Shown: piece after piece, positions 26,296 through 34,166 of the stretch
Numbering within the stretch: the first letter of the stretch is position 1
Layout of the letters: the number at the start of each line of letters is the position of its first letter
DNA from: Lysobacter sp. MMG2
GTDB taxonomy: Bacteria > Pseudomonadota > Gammaproteobacteria > Xanthomonadales > Xanthomonadaceae
Direction of reading: 5' to 3'
Assembly: GCF_016735495.2 (NCBI RefSeq)
Contig: NZ_JAERQY020000002.1
Location: 744,001-808,000, forward strand
DNA length: 64,000 nt
The notes under the pieces: model-generated
Database searches by the model: none
Seen by the model: only the letters and a program-made list of their open reading frames with translations
What the model was told of the DNA's origin: nothing
Program-made: the position numbers and the translations under genes

Positions 26296-26781
26296 ATGAG
26301 CCAGGACCGCAACACCCCCACCGAATCCGCCGACGAATACCTCACCTTCGCCCTGGGCGAAGAGGAATACGGCGTGGAGATCCTGAAAGTGCAGGAAATC
26401 CGCGGCTACGACACCGTCACCCGCCTGCCCGACGCGCCGGACTACATCAAGGGCGTGATCAACCTGCGCGGCACCATCGTGCCGGTCATCGACATGCGCC
26501 TCAAATTCCGCCTCGCCAAGGCCGAATACAACGCGCTCACGGTGATGATCGTGCTCAACGTCGCCGACCGCGTGGTGGGCATGGTGGTGGACAGCGTCTC
26601 CGACGTGGTGCGCCTGGAAGCCGAGCAGATTCGCCCGGTGCCGGAAATCGGCGCCACCATCGACCGCCAGTTCATCACCGGCATCGGCACGCACGGCGAA
26701 CGCATGCTGATCCTGCTGGAGATCGAGCGCCTGATGACCAGCACCGAGATGGGCCTGGTGGCCCACGCCGACGCCGCCTGA
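26296..26781 (+). CDS. cheW: Chemotaxis coupling protein CheW
   Basis: CheW couples receptors to CheA. The 161-residue product has the standard fold with LTFALGEEEYGVEILKVQEI, PDYIKGVINLRGTIVPVIDM and the C-terminal GIGTHGERMLILLEIERLM. It is the only stand-alone CheW in the window and may serve both CheA proteins. GAGAGA lies a few bases upstream of ATG 26296. Confidence 0.96.
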   Translation: MSQDRNTPTESADEYLTFALGEEEYGVEILKVQEIRGYDTVTRLPDAPDYIKGVINLRGTIVPVIDMRLKFRLAKAEYNALTVMIVLNVADRVVGMVVDSVSDVVRLEAEQIRPVPEIGATIDRQFITGIGTHGERMLILLEIERLMTSTEMGLVAHADAA

Positions 26782-27007
26782 GTTTCCGTTCCACCCGCTC
26801 CCCCTGCACCTCGTTCCATACAACAAAAACAACGCCCCCACGCACGCCAGGCGGAGCGAATCCGCCAAGCCAGCCGCGTTGTAGTCGCACCCAAGGCCGC
26901 CGTCTCCCACGGGCGATCTTTCGTGAGTCCACAAATCAACGCAGTACCCAGCGCCGTGTGGGATCCATGGCGCGTTCGATTTGTTTAGCAAGGACATCGA
27001 GGATCAC

Positions 27008-28903
27008 ATGATCACTGTTGCAGGGATCCGGCCTGTCACGGCCGACCGCTCCACGTCCGTCGCGCCTTCGCTCTGGCGCCGTCTCGTTTCGCTCTTCGCG
27101 CCCCCGCACGCGCCCTCGCCCGCCGACGGCGCGCGCATCGCCGAACTGGAAGGCCGCATCAAGGCCATCGACCGCGTGCAGGCGGTGATCGAGTTCGACC
27201 TCGACGGCACCATCGTGCACGCCAACGAGAACTTCCTGCACACGCTGGGCTATCGCCTCGACGAGATCCAGGGCCGCCACCACCGCATGTTCGTCGAATC
27301 CGACTACGCGCAGGGCGCGGAGTACCGGGAGTTCTGGGCCAAGCTCGGGCGCGGCGAGTTCGACGCCGGCCAGTACCGCCGCATCGGCAAGGGCGGGCGC
27401 GAGGTCTGGATCCAGGCGTCCTACAACCCCGTGTTCGACAGCCTCGGCCGACCGCGCAAAGTGGTGAAGTTCGCCACCGACATCACCGCGCAGAAGATGC
27501 AGGCGGCGGACTTCGCCGGACAACTGGCGGCGATCAGCAAGGCGCAGGCGGTGATCGAGTTCGATCTCACCGGACGCATTCTGTCGGCGAACGACAACTT
27601 CCTGGCGACCATGGGCTACACGCTGGACGAGGTCGTCGGCCGGCACCATTCGATGTTCGCCGAGGACACCTACCGCAACAGCGCGCAGTACCGCGATTTC
27701 TGGGCCAAGCTCGGCCGCGGCGAGTACGACGCGGGCGTGTACCGTCGCCTGGGCAAAGGCGGGCGCGAGGTGTGGATCCAGGCCTCGTACAACCCGATCT
27801 TCGACATGAACGGCAAGCCGTTCAAAGTGGTCAAGTACGCCACCGACATCACCGCGCAGGTGCGCGACACGCAGGCCTTGCAGCACGCCGTGGCGCAGAC
27901 CCGGGACGTGGTGGGCGCCGCACAGTCGGGCGATCTGACCCGGCGCATCGATACGGCGGGCAAGACCGGATCGGTGGCCGATCTGTGCCACGGCATCAAT
28001 GCGCTGGTGGATGCGATGGCGGGCATCATCGGCCAGATCCAGGTCGCCGCCGACACCATCGGCGTGGGTGCGCGCGAGATCGCCGCCGGCAACAACGACC
28101 TGTCGCAGCGCACCGAATCGCAGGCGGCCTCGCTGGAGGAAACCGCCTCGTCGATGGACGAACTCACCAGCACCGTGCGCCACACCGCCGAGAACGCGCG
28201 CCAGGCGAACCAGCTGGCGATCGACGCCAGCGCCATCGCCGTGCGCGGTGGCGATGCGGTGCACGAGGTCGTGGACACGATGGCGCGCATCAGCGAATCG
28301 TCGAAGAAGATCGCCGACATCATTGGCGTGATCGACGGCATCGCCTTCCAGACCAACATCCTGGCGCTGAACGCCGCGGTGGAAGCCGCGCGTGCGGGCG
28401 AACAGGGCCGCGGCTTCGCCGTGGTCGCCAGCGAAGTGCGTTCGCTCGCGCAGCGCTCGGCCAGTGCGGCCAAGGAGATCAAGCACCTGATCGGCGATTC
28501 GGTGGAACGCGTCGGCGCCGGCACGCGGCTGGTGCAGGGCGCAGGACGCACGATGGATGAAATCGTCGGCAGCGTGCAGCGCGTCGGCGCGATGCTCTCG
28601 CAGATCAGCGCGGCCACGCTGGAGCAGAGCGCGGGGATCGAGCAGATCAACCAGGCCATCGCGCAGATGGACGAGAGCACGCAGCAGAACGCGGCGCTGG
28701 TGGAGGAAGCTTCGGCCGCGGCGCGCAGCATGGATGAGCAGGTTGGGCAGCTGATGGAAACGGTGTCGGCGTTCCGGTTGTCGACGGGCGACGCGCGGCG
28801 GATGACGGCGCCCAATGAAGGGGCTGCGATGGTGCGGCGGGGTGCTTCGGCTGCGTGTTCGCTGCGGGAACTCACGTCGGAGCGGGTGCCGGCGAACGAT
28901 TGA
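27008..28903 (+). CDS. Cytoplasmic chemoreceptor with tandem PAS domains
   Basis: The 631-residue methyl-accepting protein has no membrane segment. It contains two PAS domains (about residues 58-163 and 178-285) that are nearly identical to each other, for example sharing [26 protein letters not shown] and [14 protein letters not shown] short HAMP-like stretch and a full signalling hairpin follow (tip around [20 protein letters not shown]). Such receptors usually sense redox or oxygen state through a PAS cofactor, but the ligand cannot be read here. ATG 27008 is preceded by GAGGA; a TTG at 26981 is the alternative. It lacks the C-terminal CheR pentapeptide found in the next receptors. Confidence 0.92.
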   Translation: MITVAGIRPVTADRSTSVAPSLWRRLVSLFAPPHAPSPADGARIAELEGRIKAIDRVQAVIEFDLDGTIVHANENFLHTLGYRLDEIQGRHHRMFVESDYAQGAEYREFWAKLGRGEFDAGQYRRIGKGGREVWIQASYNPVFDSLGRPRKVVKFATDITAQKMQAADFAGQLAAISKAQAVIEFDLTGRILSANDNFLATMGYTLDEVVGRHHSMFAEDTYRNSAQYRDFWAKLGRGEYDAGVYRRLGKGGREVWIQASYNPIFDMNGKPFKVVKYATDITAQVRDTQALQHAVAQTRDVVGAAQSGDLTRRIDTAGKTGSVADLCHGINALVDAMAGIIGQIQVAADTIGVGAREIAAGNNDLSQRTESQAASLEETASSMDELTSTVRHTAENARQANQLAIDASAIAVRGGDAVHEVVDTMARISESSKKIADIIGVIDGIAFQTNILALNAAVEAARAGEQGRGFAVVASEVRSLAQRSASAAKEIKHLIGDSVERVGAGTRLVQGAGRTMDEIVGSVQRVGAMLSQISAATLEQSAGIEQINQAIAQMDESTQQNAALVEEASAAARSMDEQVGQLMETVSAFRLSTGDARRMTAPNEGAAMVRRGASAACSLRELTSERVPAND

Positions 28904-29156
28904 TCGCATTGCCTTCCGCTGCGTGGGTTTCCTTCTCCCCTTGCGGCGACCGAAGGGAGTGCAGAGCTGAGAAGGTACCCGAAGGGCGGAAGAGGGGTCG
29001 CGCAAAGCGCGTGCTTCTTAACCGACACACCCCACTTTGCCTGTTCAGCTAAAAAACCTGACTTCAACGGCGTTTCCGACCTGCACCAACACCGCGCGCC
29101 GCCGATAACACGGGCAAGACGCGCTCCCGCGTCGATTCCCCTGCCGCGGTGCCCGC
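28904..29156. other. Intergenic region, no gene seen
   Basis: The stretch between two receptor genes holds a degraded GC-rich segment resembling Family D (CCTTCTCCCCTTGCGGCGAC near 28930). An isolated GCCGATAA at 29101 resembles a sigma-28 -10 box but has no -35 partner 11 bases upstream. A weak TAAAAAAC-N11-GGCGTTTC arrangement at 29050-29076 is the only other promoter-like sequence. Confidence 0.5.
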
Positions 29157-31409
29157 ATGTCGAACGACTCCTCGCTGTTCCGTTTCTCCTCCCTGTCCCT
29201 GCGCGCGCGTTTCGCGTGGATGATCGCCGTGCTCGTGCTCGGCCTGATCGCGATCACCGGCATCGCCGTTGAACGCAACTACCACGGCCAGATCGCCGAC
29301 GAGCGCGCGCGACTGCAGACGCGCGTCGGTGCCGCACTCGCCGTCGTGCAGCGGTACGCCGATCTGGCGCAGGCCGGCAAGCTGCCAGAGGACGTCGCGC
29401 GTCGCGAAGCGCTGAAGGTCGTCTCCAGCCTGCGCAGCAAGGACGGCACCGATTACCTGTGGGTCAACGACGAGCATCCGCGCATGCTGATGCATCCGCA
29501 CCAGACCAAGCTCGACGGCAAGGACCTCACCGATTTCATCAGCGCCGACGACAAGCGCATCTTCGTTGAGATGGTGAAGGTGGCGCGCGCAGGCGGCGGC
29601 TACGTCGACTACATGTGGCCCAAGCCCGGCGTCGAAGGCCCGGTGATGAAAATCTCCTACGTCGCACTGCTGCCGCGCTGGGGCTGGGTGATCGGCAGCG
29701 GCGAGTACACCGACGACATCGCCGCGCGCGCGTGGCGCTTCGCCGGCACGCTGCTGCTGGCCGCGCTGCTTGCACTGGCGGCGGCGGTCGCGTTGTGCCT
29801 GCTGATCTCGCGCAGCATCGCCGCCTCGGTGCGACGCGCCACGCAGGCCGCGCAGGCGATGGCCGAAGGCCGCTTCGACGTGGACATCCGCACCGACCAG
29901 CGCGACGAAGTCGGCCAGCTCCTTGGCGCACTGCAGCGCATGCGCCAGCGCCTGGAGGACTACTCTGCCGCGCAGGGCGAGATGGCGCGTCGCCATGACG
30001 AAGGCCAGATCGGATTCCGCATCGACGACAGCGCCTTCCCCGGTGCCTACGGCCGCATGGTGCGCGAGACCAACGGCCTGGTCGCATCGCACATCGACGC
30101 GATCGAGCGCGCGCTGCGGATCATGGAGCGTTACGCCGTGGGCGACCTGACGCAGGACATGGACCGCCTGCCCGGCGAGAAGGCCGTGCTCACGCGCACC
30201 ATGGACTCGGTGAAAGCGAACCTGCAGGCGATCAACGGCGAGATCCAGCGCCTGGCCCTGGCCGCCGCCGACGGCGATTTCGCCGCGCGCGGGGATGCGG
30301 AACGCTTCGAGCACGATTTCCGCGCGATGGTGGACACCCTCAATCGCCTGATGTCCACCGCCGACGGCAACCTCTCCGCGTTGTCCACGCTGCTCCAGGG
30401 CATGGCACGCGGCGACCTGGACCAGAAGATGCGCGGCGAATATCGCGGCGTGTTCGCACGCATGGCGGACGATGCCAACGAAACGGTCGACCGCCTGGCC
30501 GAGATCGTCGGCCAGATCCGCGAAGGCTCCGATGCCATCAGCAGCGCCGCGGCCGAAATCGCCGCCGGCAACAACGATCTTTCGCACCGCACCGAGCAGC
30601 AGGCGGCGTCGCTGGAGGAAACCGCTTCGTCGATGGAGGAGCTCACCTCCACCGTGCGCCAGAACGCCGACAACGCACGCCAGGCGGACCAGCTGGCGCG
30701 CACCGCAGCCAACGTCGCGGGCGAAGGCGGCGCGATCGTCGAGAAGGTGGTGCTCACGATGAGCGCCATCAACGAATCCTCGCGCCGCATCGGCGACATC
30801 ATCGGCGTGATCGACGGCATCGCCTTCCAGACCAACATCCTCGCGCTCAACGCCGCGGTGGAAGCGGCGCGCGCGGGCGAACAAGGCCGCGGCTTCGCCG
30901 TGGTCGCCGGCGAGGTGCGCTCGCTTGCGCAGCGCTCGGCCAACGCGGCCAAGGAGATCAAGCAGCTCATCATCGATTCGGTGGTGGAAGTGCAGCAGGG
31001 CACGCAGCTGGTGGACCAGGCGGGCCGGACGATGGAGGACATCGTCACCAGCGTGAAGAAGGTCACCGACATCATCGCCGACATCTCCGCGGCCTCGCAG
31101 GAGCAGAGCGCGGGCATCGAGCAGGTCAACCACGCCATCACGCAGATGGACGAAGGCACGCAACAGAATCCGGCGATGGTGGAGCAGGCCTCGGCCGCCG
31201 CGCGCAGCCTGGAGCAGCAGTCCGAGCAGTTGGTGGAAACAGTGGCGGTGTTCCGCCTGGCGCAAGCGGCGGCAGCGGTGCGGGCGCAGGTGATCGATGT
31301 GGCGCCGGTGCGTGCAGCCAAGCCGGTGCGTGCGGTGCGTTCGGCTGCGGCATCGCGGGCGCCTCGTGCGAAGGCGGCTAATGGCGGGACGGATTGGCAG
31401 GAGTTCTGA
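29157..31409 (+). CDS. Chemoreceptor with single Cache sensor domain and poly-HAMP
   Basis: The 750-residue receptor has a membrane helix at about 20-38, a periplasmic single-Cache domain (about 40-190, with [19 protein letters not shown] and [14 protein letters not shown]), a second membrane helix at about 195-216, a chain of about five HAMP-like units to residue 450, and a signalling hairpin. Cache domains of this type often bind small organic acids, which is family knowledge only. It ends in DWQEF, a CheR/CheB tether pentapeptide (x-aromatic-x-x-aromatic). It is closely related to the receptor at 34167 in the cytoplasmic part. Confidence 0.93.
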   Translation: MSNDSSLFRFSSLSLRARFAWMIAVLVLGLIAITGIAVERNYHGQIADERARLQTRVGAALAVVQRYADLAQAGKLPEDVARREALKVVSSLRSKDGTDYLWVNDEHPRMLMHPHQTKLDGKDLTDFISADDKRIFVEMVKVARAGGGYVDYMWPKPGVEGPVMKISYVALLPRWGWVIGSGEYTDDIAARAWRFAGTLLLAALLALAAAVALCLLISRSIAASVRRATQAAQAMAEGRFDVDIRTDQRDEVGQLLGALQRMRQRLEDYSAAQGEMARRHDEGQIGFRIDDSAFPGAYGRMVRETNGLVASHIDAIERALRIMERYAVGDLTQDMDRLPGEKAVLTRTMDSVKANLQAINGEIQRLALAAADGDFAARGDAERFEHDFRAMVDTLNRLMSTADGNLSALSTLLQGMARGDLDQKMRGEYRGVFARMADDANETVDRLAEIVGQIREGSDAISSAAAEIAAGNNDLSHRTEQQAASLEETASSMEELTSTVRQNADNARQADQLARTAANVAGEGGAIVEKVVLTMSAINESSRRIGDIIGVIDGIAFQTNILALNAAVEAARAGEQGRGFAVVAGEVRSLAQRSANAAKEIKQLIIDSVVEVQQGTQLVDQAGRTMEDIVTSVKKVTDIIADISAASQEQSAGIEQVNHAITQMDEGTQQNPAMVEQASAAARSLEQQSEQLVETVAVFRLAQAAAAVRAQVIDVAPVRAAKPVRAVRSAAASRAPRAKAANGGTDWQEF

Positions 31410-31429
31410 GGAACCCTGCTCCACTTCAC

Positions 31430-31480
31430 TCCTCCCCTGCGGATCTTGGCCCCTCCCCTGCAAGCAGGGGAGGGAGCAAC
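31430..31480. repeat. Family D fragment
   Basis: CTCCTCCCCTGC and CCCCTCCCCTGCAAGCAGGGGAGGG lie just after the receptor stop; the second part is a perfect short palindrome shared with the fliO and 50 kb copies. Confidence 0.75.
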
Positions 31481-31551
31481 AGCGCTCACAACGGCCTTCC
31501 ACCCCGCTAAGCTCCCCCCTCGGCGCAATGCCACACCACAGGGGCGAAGGA

Positions 31552-31992
31552 ATGGGGAACACCCGCAAGCACACCACCGCGAACGCGGTCCGCGCATCGT
31601 TGGCGACCTCGCTCATCGCGCTGGCCTTCACCGGCATCGCGCATGGCGAAGAGGTCAAGACGCTTCCGCCGGAAACGCAGCAGGCCGTCGAAGGCATCGC
31701 CAAGGGGTTGATGCAGGTGCAGGAGGACGGCGTCGAGCTGTCCTGCGACAAGGCCGTCGGCAACGCGCGCTACGGCCTGGAAACGATGCTCGAGGTCGGG
31801 CAGAAGAACGCCGATGCCGGCTACATGAAACGCGCCGACTTCGACGCCATGTCGACCAAGCTGCGCGCCGCGCTCGCGGAAGTCACGCCGCAGGACTGCG
31901 CAGGCGCGAGCGGCGAGAAGCAGGCGTTCTACCGCTGCATGTCCAGCGACTACAACCACGTCGCCGCATGCGCGGCCGCGCACCGCTTCTGA
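31552..31992 (+). CDS. Small secreted four-cysteine protein of unknown function
   Basis: I do not recognise the family. The 146-residue product has a signal peptide (about residues 1-32, basic NTRKHTT then a hydrophobic core ending IAHG). The mature helical domain has four cysteines (in LSCDK, QDCAG, YRCMS and AACAA) that probably form two disulfides in the periplasm. ATG 31552 is preceded by AGGGG at a good distance; ATG 31528 is an alternative. It sits between chemoreceptor genes on the same strand, but nothing shows that it takes part in chemotaxis. Confidence 0.75.
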   Translation: MGNTRKHTTANAVRASLATSLIALAFTGIAHGEEVKTLPPETQQAVEGIAKGLMQVQEDGVELSCDKAVGNARYGLETMLEVGQKNADAGYMKRADFDAMSTKLRAALAEVTPQDCAGASGEKQAFYRCMSSDYNHVAACAAAHRF

Positions 31993-32005
31993 GCGGCGCG
32001 CGCGC

Positions 32006-33118
32006 TCACTCCATCACGATCACCACCTTGCCGCGCGCGCGTCCGCTCTCCACGTAGCGGACCGCGTCGGCGATCTCGCGCAACGGATAACGCCGGTCGA
32101 CGACCGGCGTGACGGCCCCGCTTTCCATCAGCCCGCGCAGCACGTTCATGTCCTGCTGCGAGAGCTCGGCCAGCACCATGCCCAGGTGCTGATCGACGAA
32201 CCAGGACGTCACCATCGCGCCCAGCGGCTTGAGCATCGGCCCGATCCAGCGGCCGTCGTCCGGACCACCGCCGCCGATGAGCACGTAGCGCCCGTCGGGA
32301 ACGAGCACGCGCCGGTTTTCCGCCAGCGTGCGGTTGCCGACGTTGTCGAGGATCACGTCGAAGCGCGCCGGACCCTGCGTGTAGTCGGCGCGCTTGTAGT
32401 CCACCACTTCCTGCGCGCCGAGGCCGCGCACCATCGCCACGTTGCGCGTGCTGCACACGCCGGTGACCTGCGCGTCCATGGTGCGCGCGATCTGCACGGC
32501 GAAGGTGCCCACGCCGCCGGAGGCGCCGTTGATCAGCACGCGATCGCCGGCCTTGAGCCTGCCGCCGTCGCGCAGCCCCTGCAGCGCCGTGGTCGCCGCG
32601 ATGGCGACGCCGCCGGCCTGGTCGAAGGAGAGATTGGCCGGCTTGAGCGCGATCGCGCGATCCTGCTTCACCGTGACGTACTCGGCGAAGGCGCCGGTGC
32701 GCCCGCCGAAGACAGCGTCTCCCGGCTTGAAGCGCGTGACGTTGCGCCCGACCGTCATCACCGTGCCGGCGAAGTCCACGCCCATGCGGATCTCCTTCGG
32801 CCGGCGCAGGCCGGTGCCCAGGCGCATCAGGTACGGAGTGCCGCGCAGGTAGTGCCAGTCCAGCGGATTCACCGCGGCCGTGCGCACCTTGACCAGCACT
32901 TCGTCGTCGGCGGGCACGGGCTTTTCGATGTTGACGATTTCCAGCCGTTCGGCGGTGCCGTAGTCGCAACGGATGACGGCCTTCATCGGGTCGCGCGGCG
33001 AGACGGGCGGATCGGTGTAGCAGCTGTTGGTCGAGGTGAACCAGCCGACCGCGAAGGCGGCGCCTGCGCCGACGACGAGAACGCCAAGCGTCCATGCGAA
33101 CAGGCGTTTGAGCTTCAT
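32006..33118 (-). CDS. Membrane-anchored NAD(P)-dependent alcohol dehydrogenase-like (MDR) protein
   Basis: The product belongs to the medium-chain dehydrogenase/reductase superfamily, quinone-oxidoreductase/zinc-free branch. It has a GroES-like N-terminal domain (AVNPLDWHYLRG, MGVDFAGTVMTVG) and a Rossmann domain with INGASGGVGTFAVQIA. No catalytic zinc Cys/His set is evident. Unusually, about 40 N-terminal residues form a membrane anchor or signal (LFAWTLGVLVVGAGAAFAVG) before the enzyme domain. The 370-residue start at 33118 has GGGGAGGG upstream. It lies opposite in strand to the surrounding chemotaxis genes and is probably an unrelated insertion. The substrate is unknown. Confidence 0.85.
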   Translation of the reverse strand: MKLKRLFAWTLGVLVVGAGAAFAVGWFTSTNSCYTDPPVSPRDPMKAVIRCDYGTAERLEIVNIEKPVPADDEVLVKVRTAAVNPLDWHYLRGTPYLMRLGTGLRRPKEIRMGVDFAGTVMTVGRNVTRFKPGDAVFGGRTGAFAEYVTVKQDRAIALKPANLSFDQAGGVAIAATTALQGLRDGGRLKAGDRVLINGASGGVGTFAVQIARTMDAQVTGVCSTRNVAMVRGLGAQEVVDYKRADYTQGPARFDVILDNVGNRTLAENRRVLVPDGRYVLIGGGGPDDGRWIGPMLKPLGAMVTSWFVDQHLGMVLAELSQQDMNVLRGLMESGAVTPVVDRRYPLREIADAVRYVESGRARGKVVIVME

Positions 33119-33256
33119 GGCGTGCCCTCCCCGGAGCTGCGGTCGCGGACAGCGGCCATAGTCCATAACGGCGCGCGGCGGATCCGGCGGCCTTGTGGCA
33201 CGGCCTGCGTGCTTTCCGGGGAACCGTGGTTTCAGCTGCCCCTACGCCCCGCCCCT

Positions 33257-33619
33257 CCGTGCGGTCGTACCCCTCACCGTTCGCCCTGAGCGTAGCGAAG
33301 CGAAGTCGAAGGGTGAGCGGGATGTCACGCGCCCCGCCCCGCTCGTCCTTCGACTTCGGCCTTCGGCCTAAGCTCAGGACGAACGGTGAGGGGCAATCCT
33401 TCCGCTCGAAGCGGGGCGGACCTGACTGAGGTCCCATCCGAGACCCACCGTGCGGACGTACCCACCACCGTTCGCCCTGAGCGTAGCGAAGCGAAGTCGA
33501 AGGGTGAGCGGGATGTCACGCGCCCCGGCCCGCTCGTCCTTCGACTTCGGCCTTCGGCCTACGCTCAGGACGACGGTGACGGGCAATCCTTCCGCTCGAA
33601 GCGGGGCGGACCTGATTGC
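33257..33619. repeat. Tandem duplication of a 190-base unit containing a Family B pair
   Basis: Two copies (33257-about 33428 and 33448-about 33619) repeat with a period of 190-191 bases and few differences. Each holds a Family B inverted pair and the phrase GGGCAATCCTTCCGCTCGAA. The 577-base gap 33119-33695 contains this and a terminator, and no gene. Confidence 0.88.
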
Positions 33620-33625
33620 CGGCAC

Positions 33626-33651
33626 AAAGAAAACGCGCCGTCTCCGGCGCG
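33626..33651 (-). terminator. Rho-independent terminator of the TonB-like gene
   Basis: On the minus strand CGCGCCG-GAGA-CGGCGCG forms a seven-base stem followed by TTTTCTTT. It lies about 45 bases beyond the stop codon of the gene at 33696. Confidence 0.85.
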
Positions 33652-33695
33652 CCTTCCCTCCAACCAGCAATGTCGGATGCGTTTACCGCACTGGC

Positions 33696-34007
33696 TTACA
33701 GCGAGAAGTCCAGGCGGACCTTGCCCTTGCCGCCGCCCGGAGCGAACTCCCACTGCTTCACGGCGCGCACGGCCGACTGCTCGAACACGCGGGCCGGCTT
33801 GGCGTTGACGACGGAGACGCTGGCGACCTTGCCGCCTTCGTCGACGGTGAATTCGACTTCGACGAAGCCCTGCGTGCCGGCGCGCGCGGCTTCGGCCGGG
33901 TACTGCGGCTCGACGCGCTTGATCGGCTTGAGATCGGCCGAGGCCGGGGCAGCGAAGGACAGGGCCAGCACGGCAAGACCGGCGGCAGTAATGAGGTGAC
34001 GGCGCAT
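33696..34007 (-). CDS. Periplasmic stand-alone TonB C-terminal domain protein
   Basis: The 103-residue product has a signal peptide (MRRHLITAAGLAVLALSFAA, then PASA as cleavage site) and then only a TonB C-terminal domain (EPQYPAEAARAGTQGFVEVE, VNAKPARVFEQSAVRAVKQW). The usual long Pro-rich periplasmic linker and membrane anchor are missing, so if the signal is cleaved it would be a free periplasmic protein. A GGAG ribosome binding site precedes ATG 34007. A sigma-28 promoter candidate lies 38 bases upstream, facing away from the adjacent chemoreceptor, which suggests co-regulation with motility. Its partner is unknown. Confidence 0.85.
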   Translation of the reverse strand: MRRHLITAAGLAVLALSFAAPASADLKPIKRVEPQYPAEAARAGTQGFVEVEFTVDEGGKVASVSVVNAKPARVFEQSAVRAVKQWEFAPGGGKGKVRLDFSL

Positions 34008-34044
34008 GGGAGGCTCCTTGGGAATGTGTCGGGCGACACCCCGG

Positions 34045-34071
34045 ACATCGGCCGCCCGCGCGGTTTCTTTA
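34045..34071 (-). promoter_or_regulatory. Candidate sigma-28 promoter for the TonB-like gene
   Basis: On the minus strand TAAAGAAA and GCCGATGT are separated by exactly 11 bases. Five of eight and six of eight positions match the FliA consensus. Confidence 0.6.
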
Positions 34072-34097
34072 GGTCCCGGTTCTGAACGCTCGTTCAT

Positions 34098-34124
34098 TAA
34101 AGTTTCGCCGTGCGGGGCCGATGC
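34098..34124 (+). promoter_or_regulatory. Sigma-28 promoter of the chemoreceptor gene
   Basis: TAAAGTTT, 11 bases, then GCCGATGC: the -35 box is a perfect match and the -10 box matches six of eight. It ends 42 bases before the receptor ATG. Confidence 0.8.
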
Positions 34125-34166
34125 CACAGGTGTCGACCAGAAGGTCCGTTCCGCACGAGAGGCACC

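Noticed and set aside
26850-26866. Hairpin GGCGGA-GCGAA-TCCGCC after cheW as a terminator
   Set aside because: The stem is short and is not followed by a T-run on either strand.
29101-29108. GCCGATAA, a perfect sigma-28 -10 box upstream of the Cache receptor
   Set aside because: The eight bases that should be the -35 box, 11 bases upstream, do not resemble TAAAGTTT.
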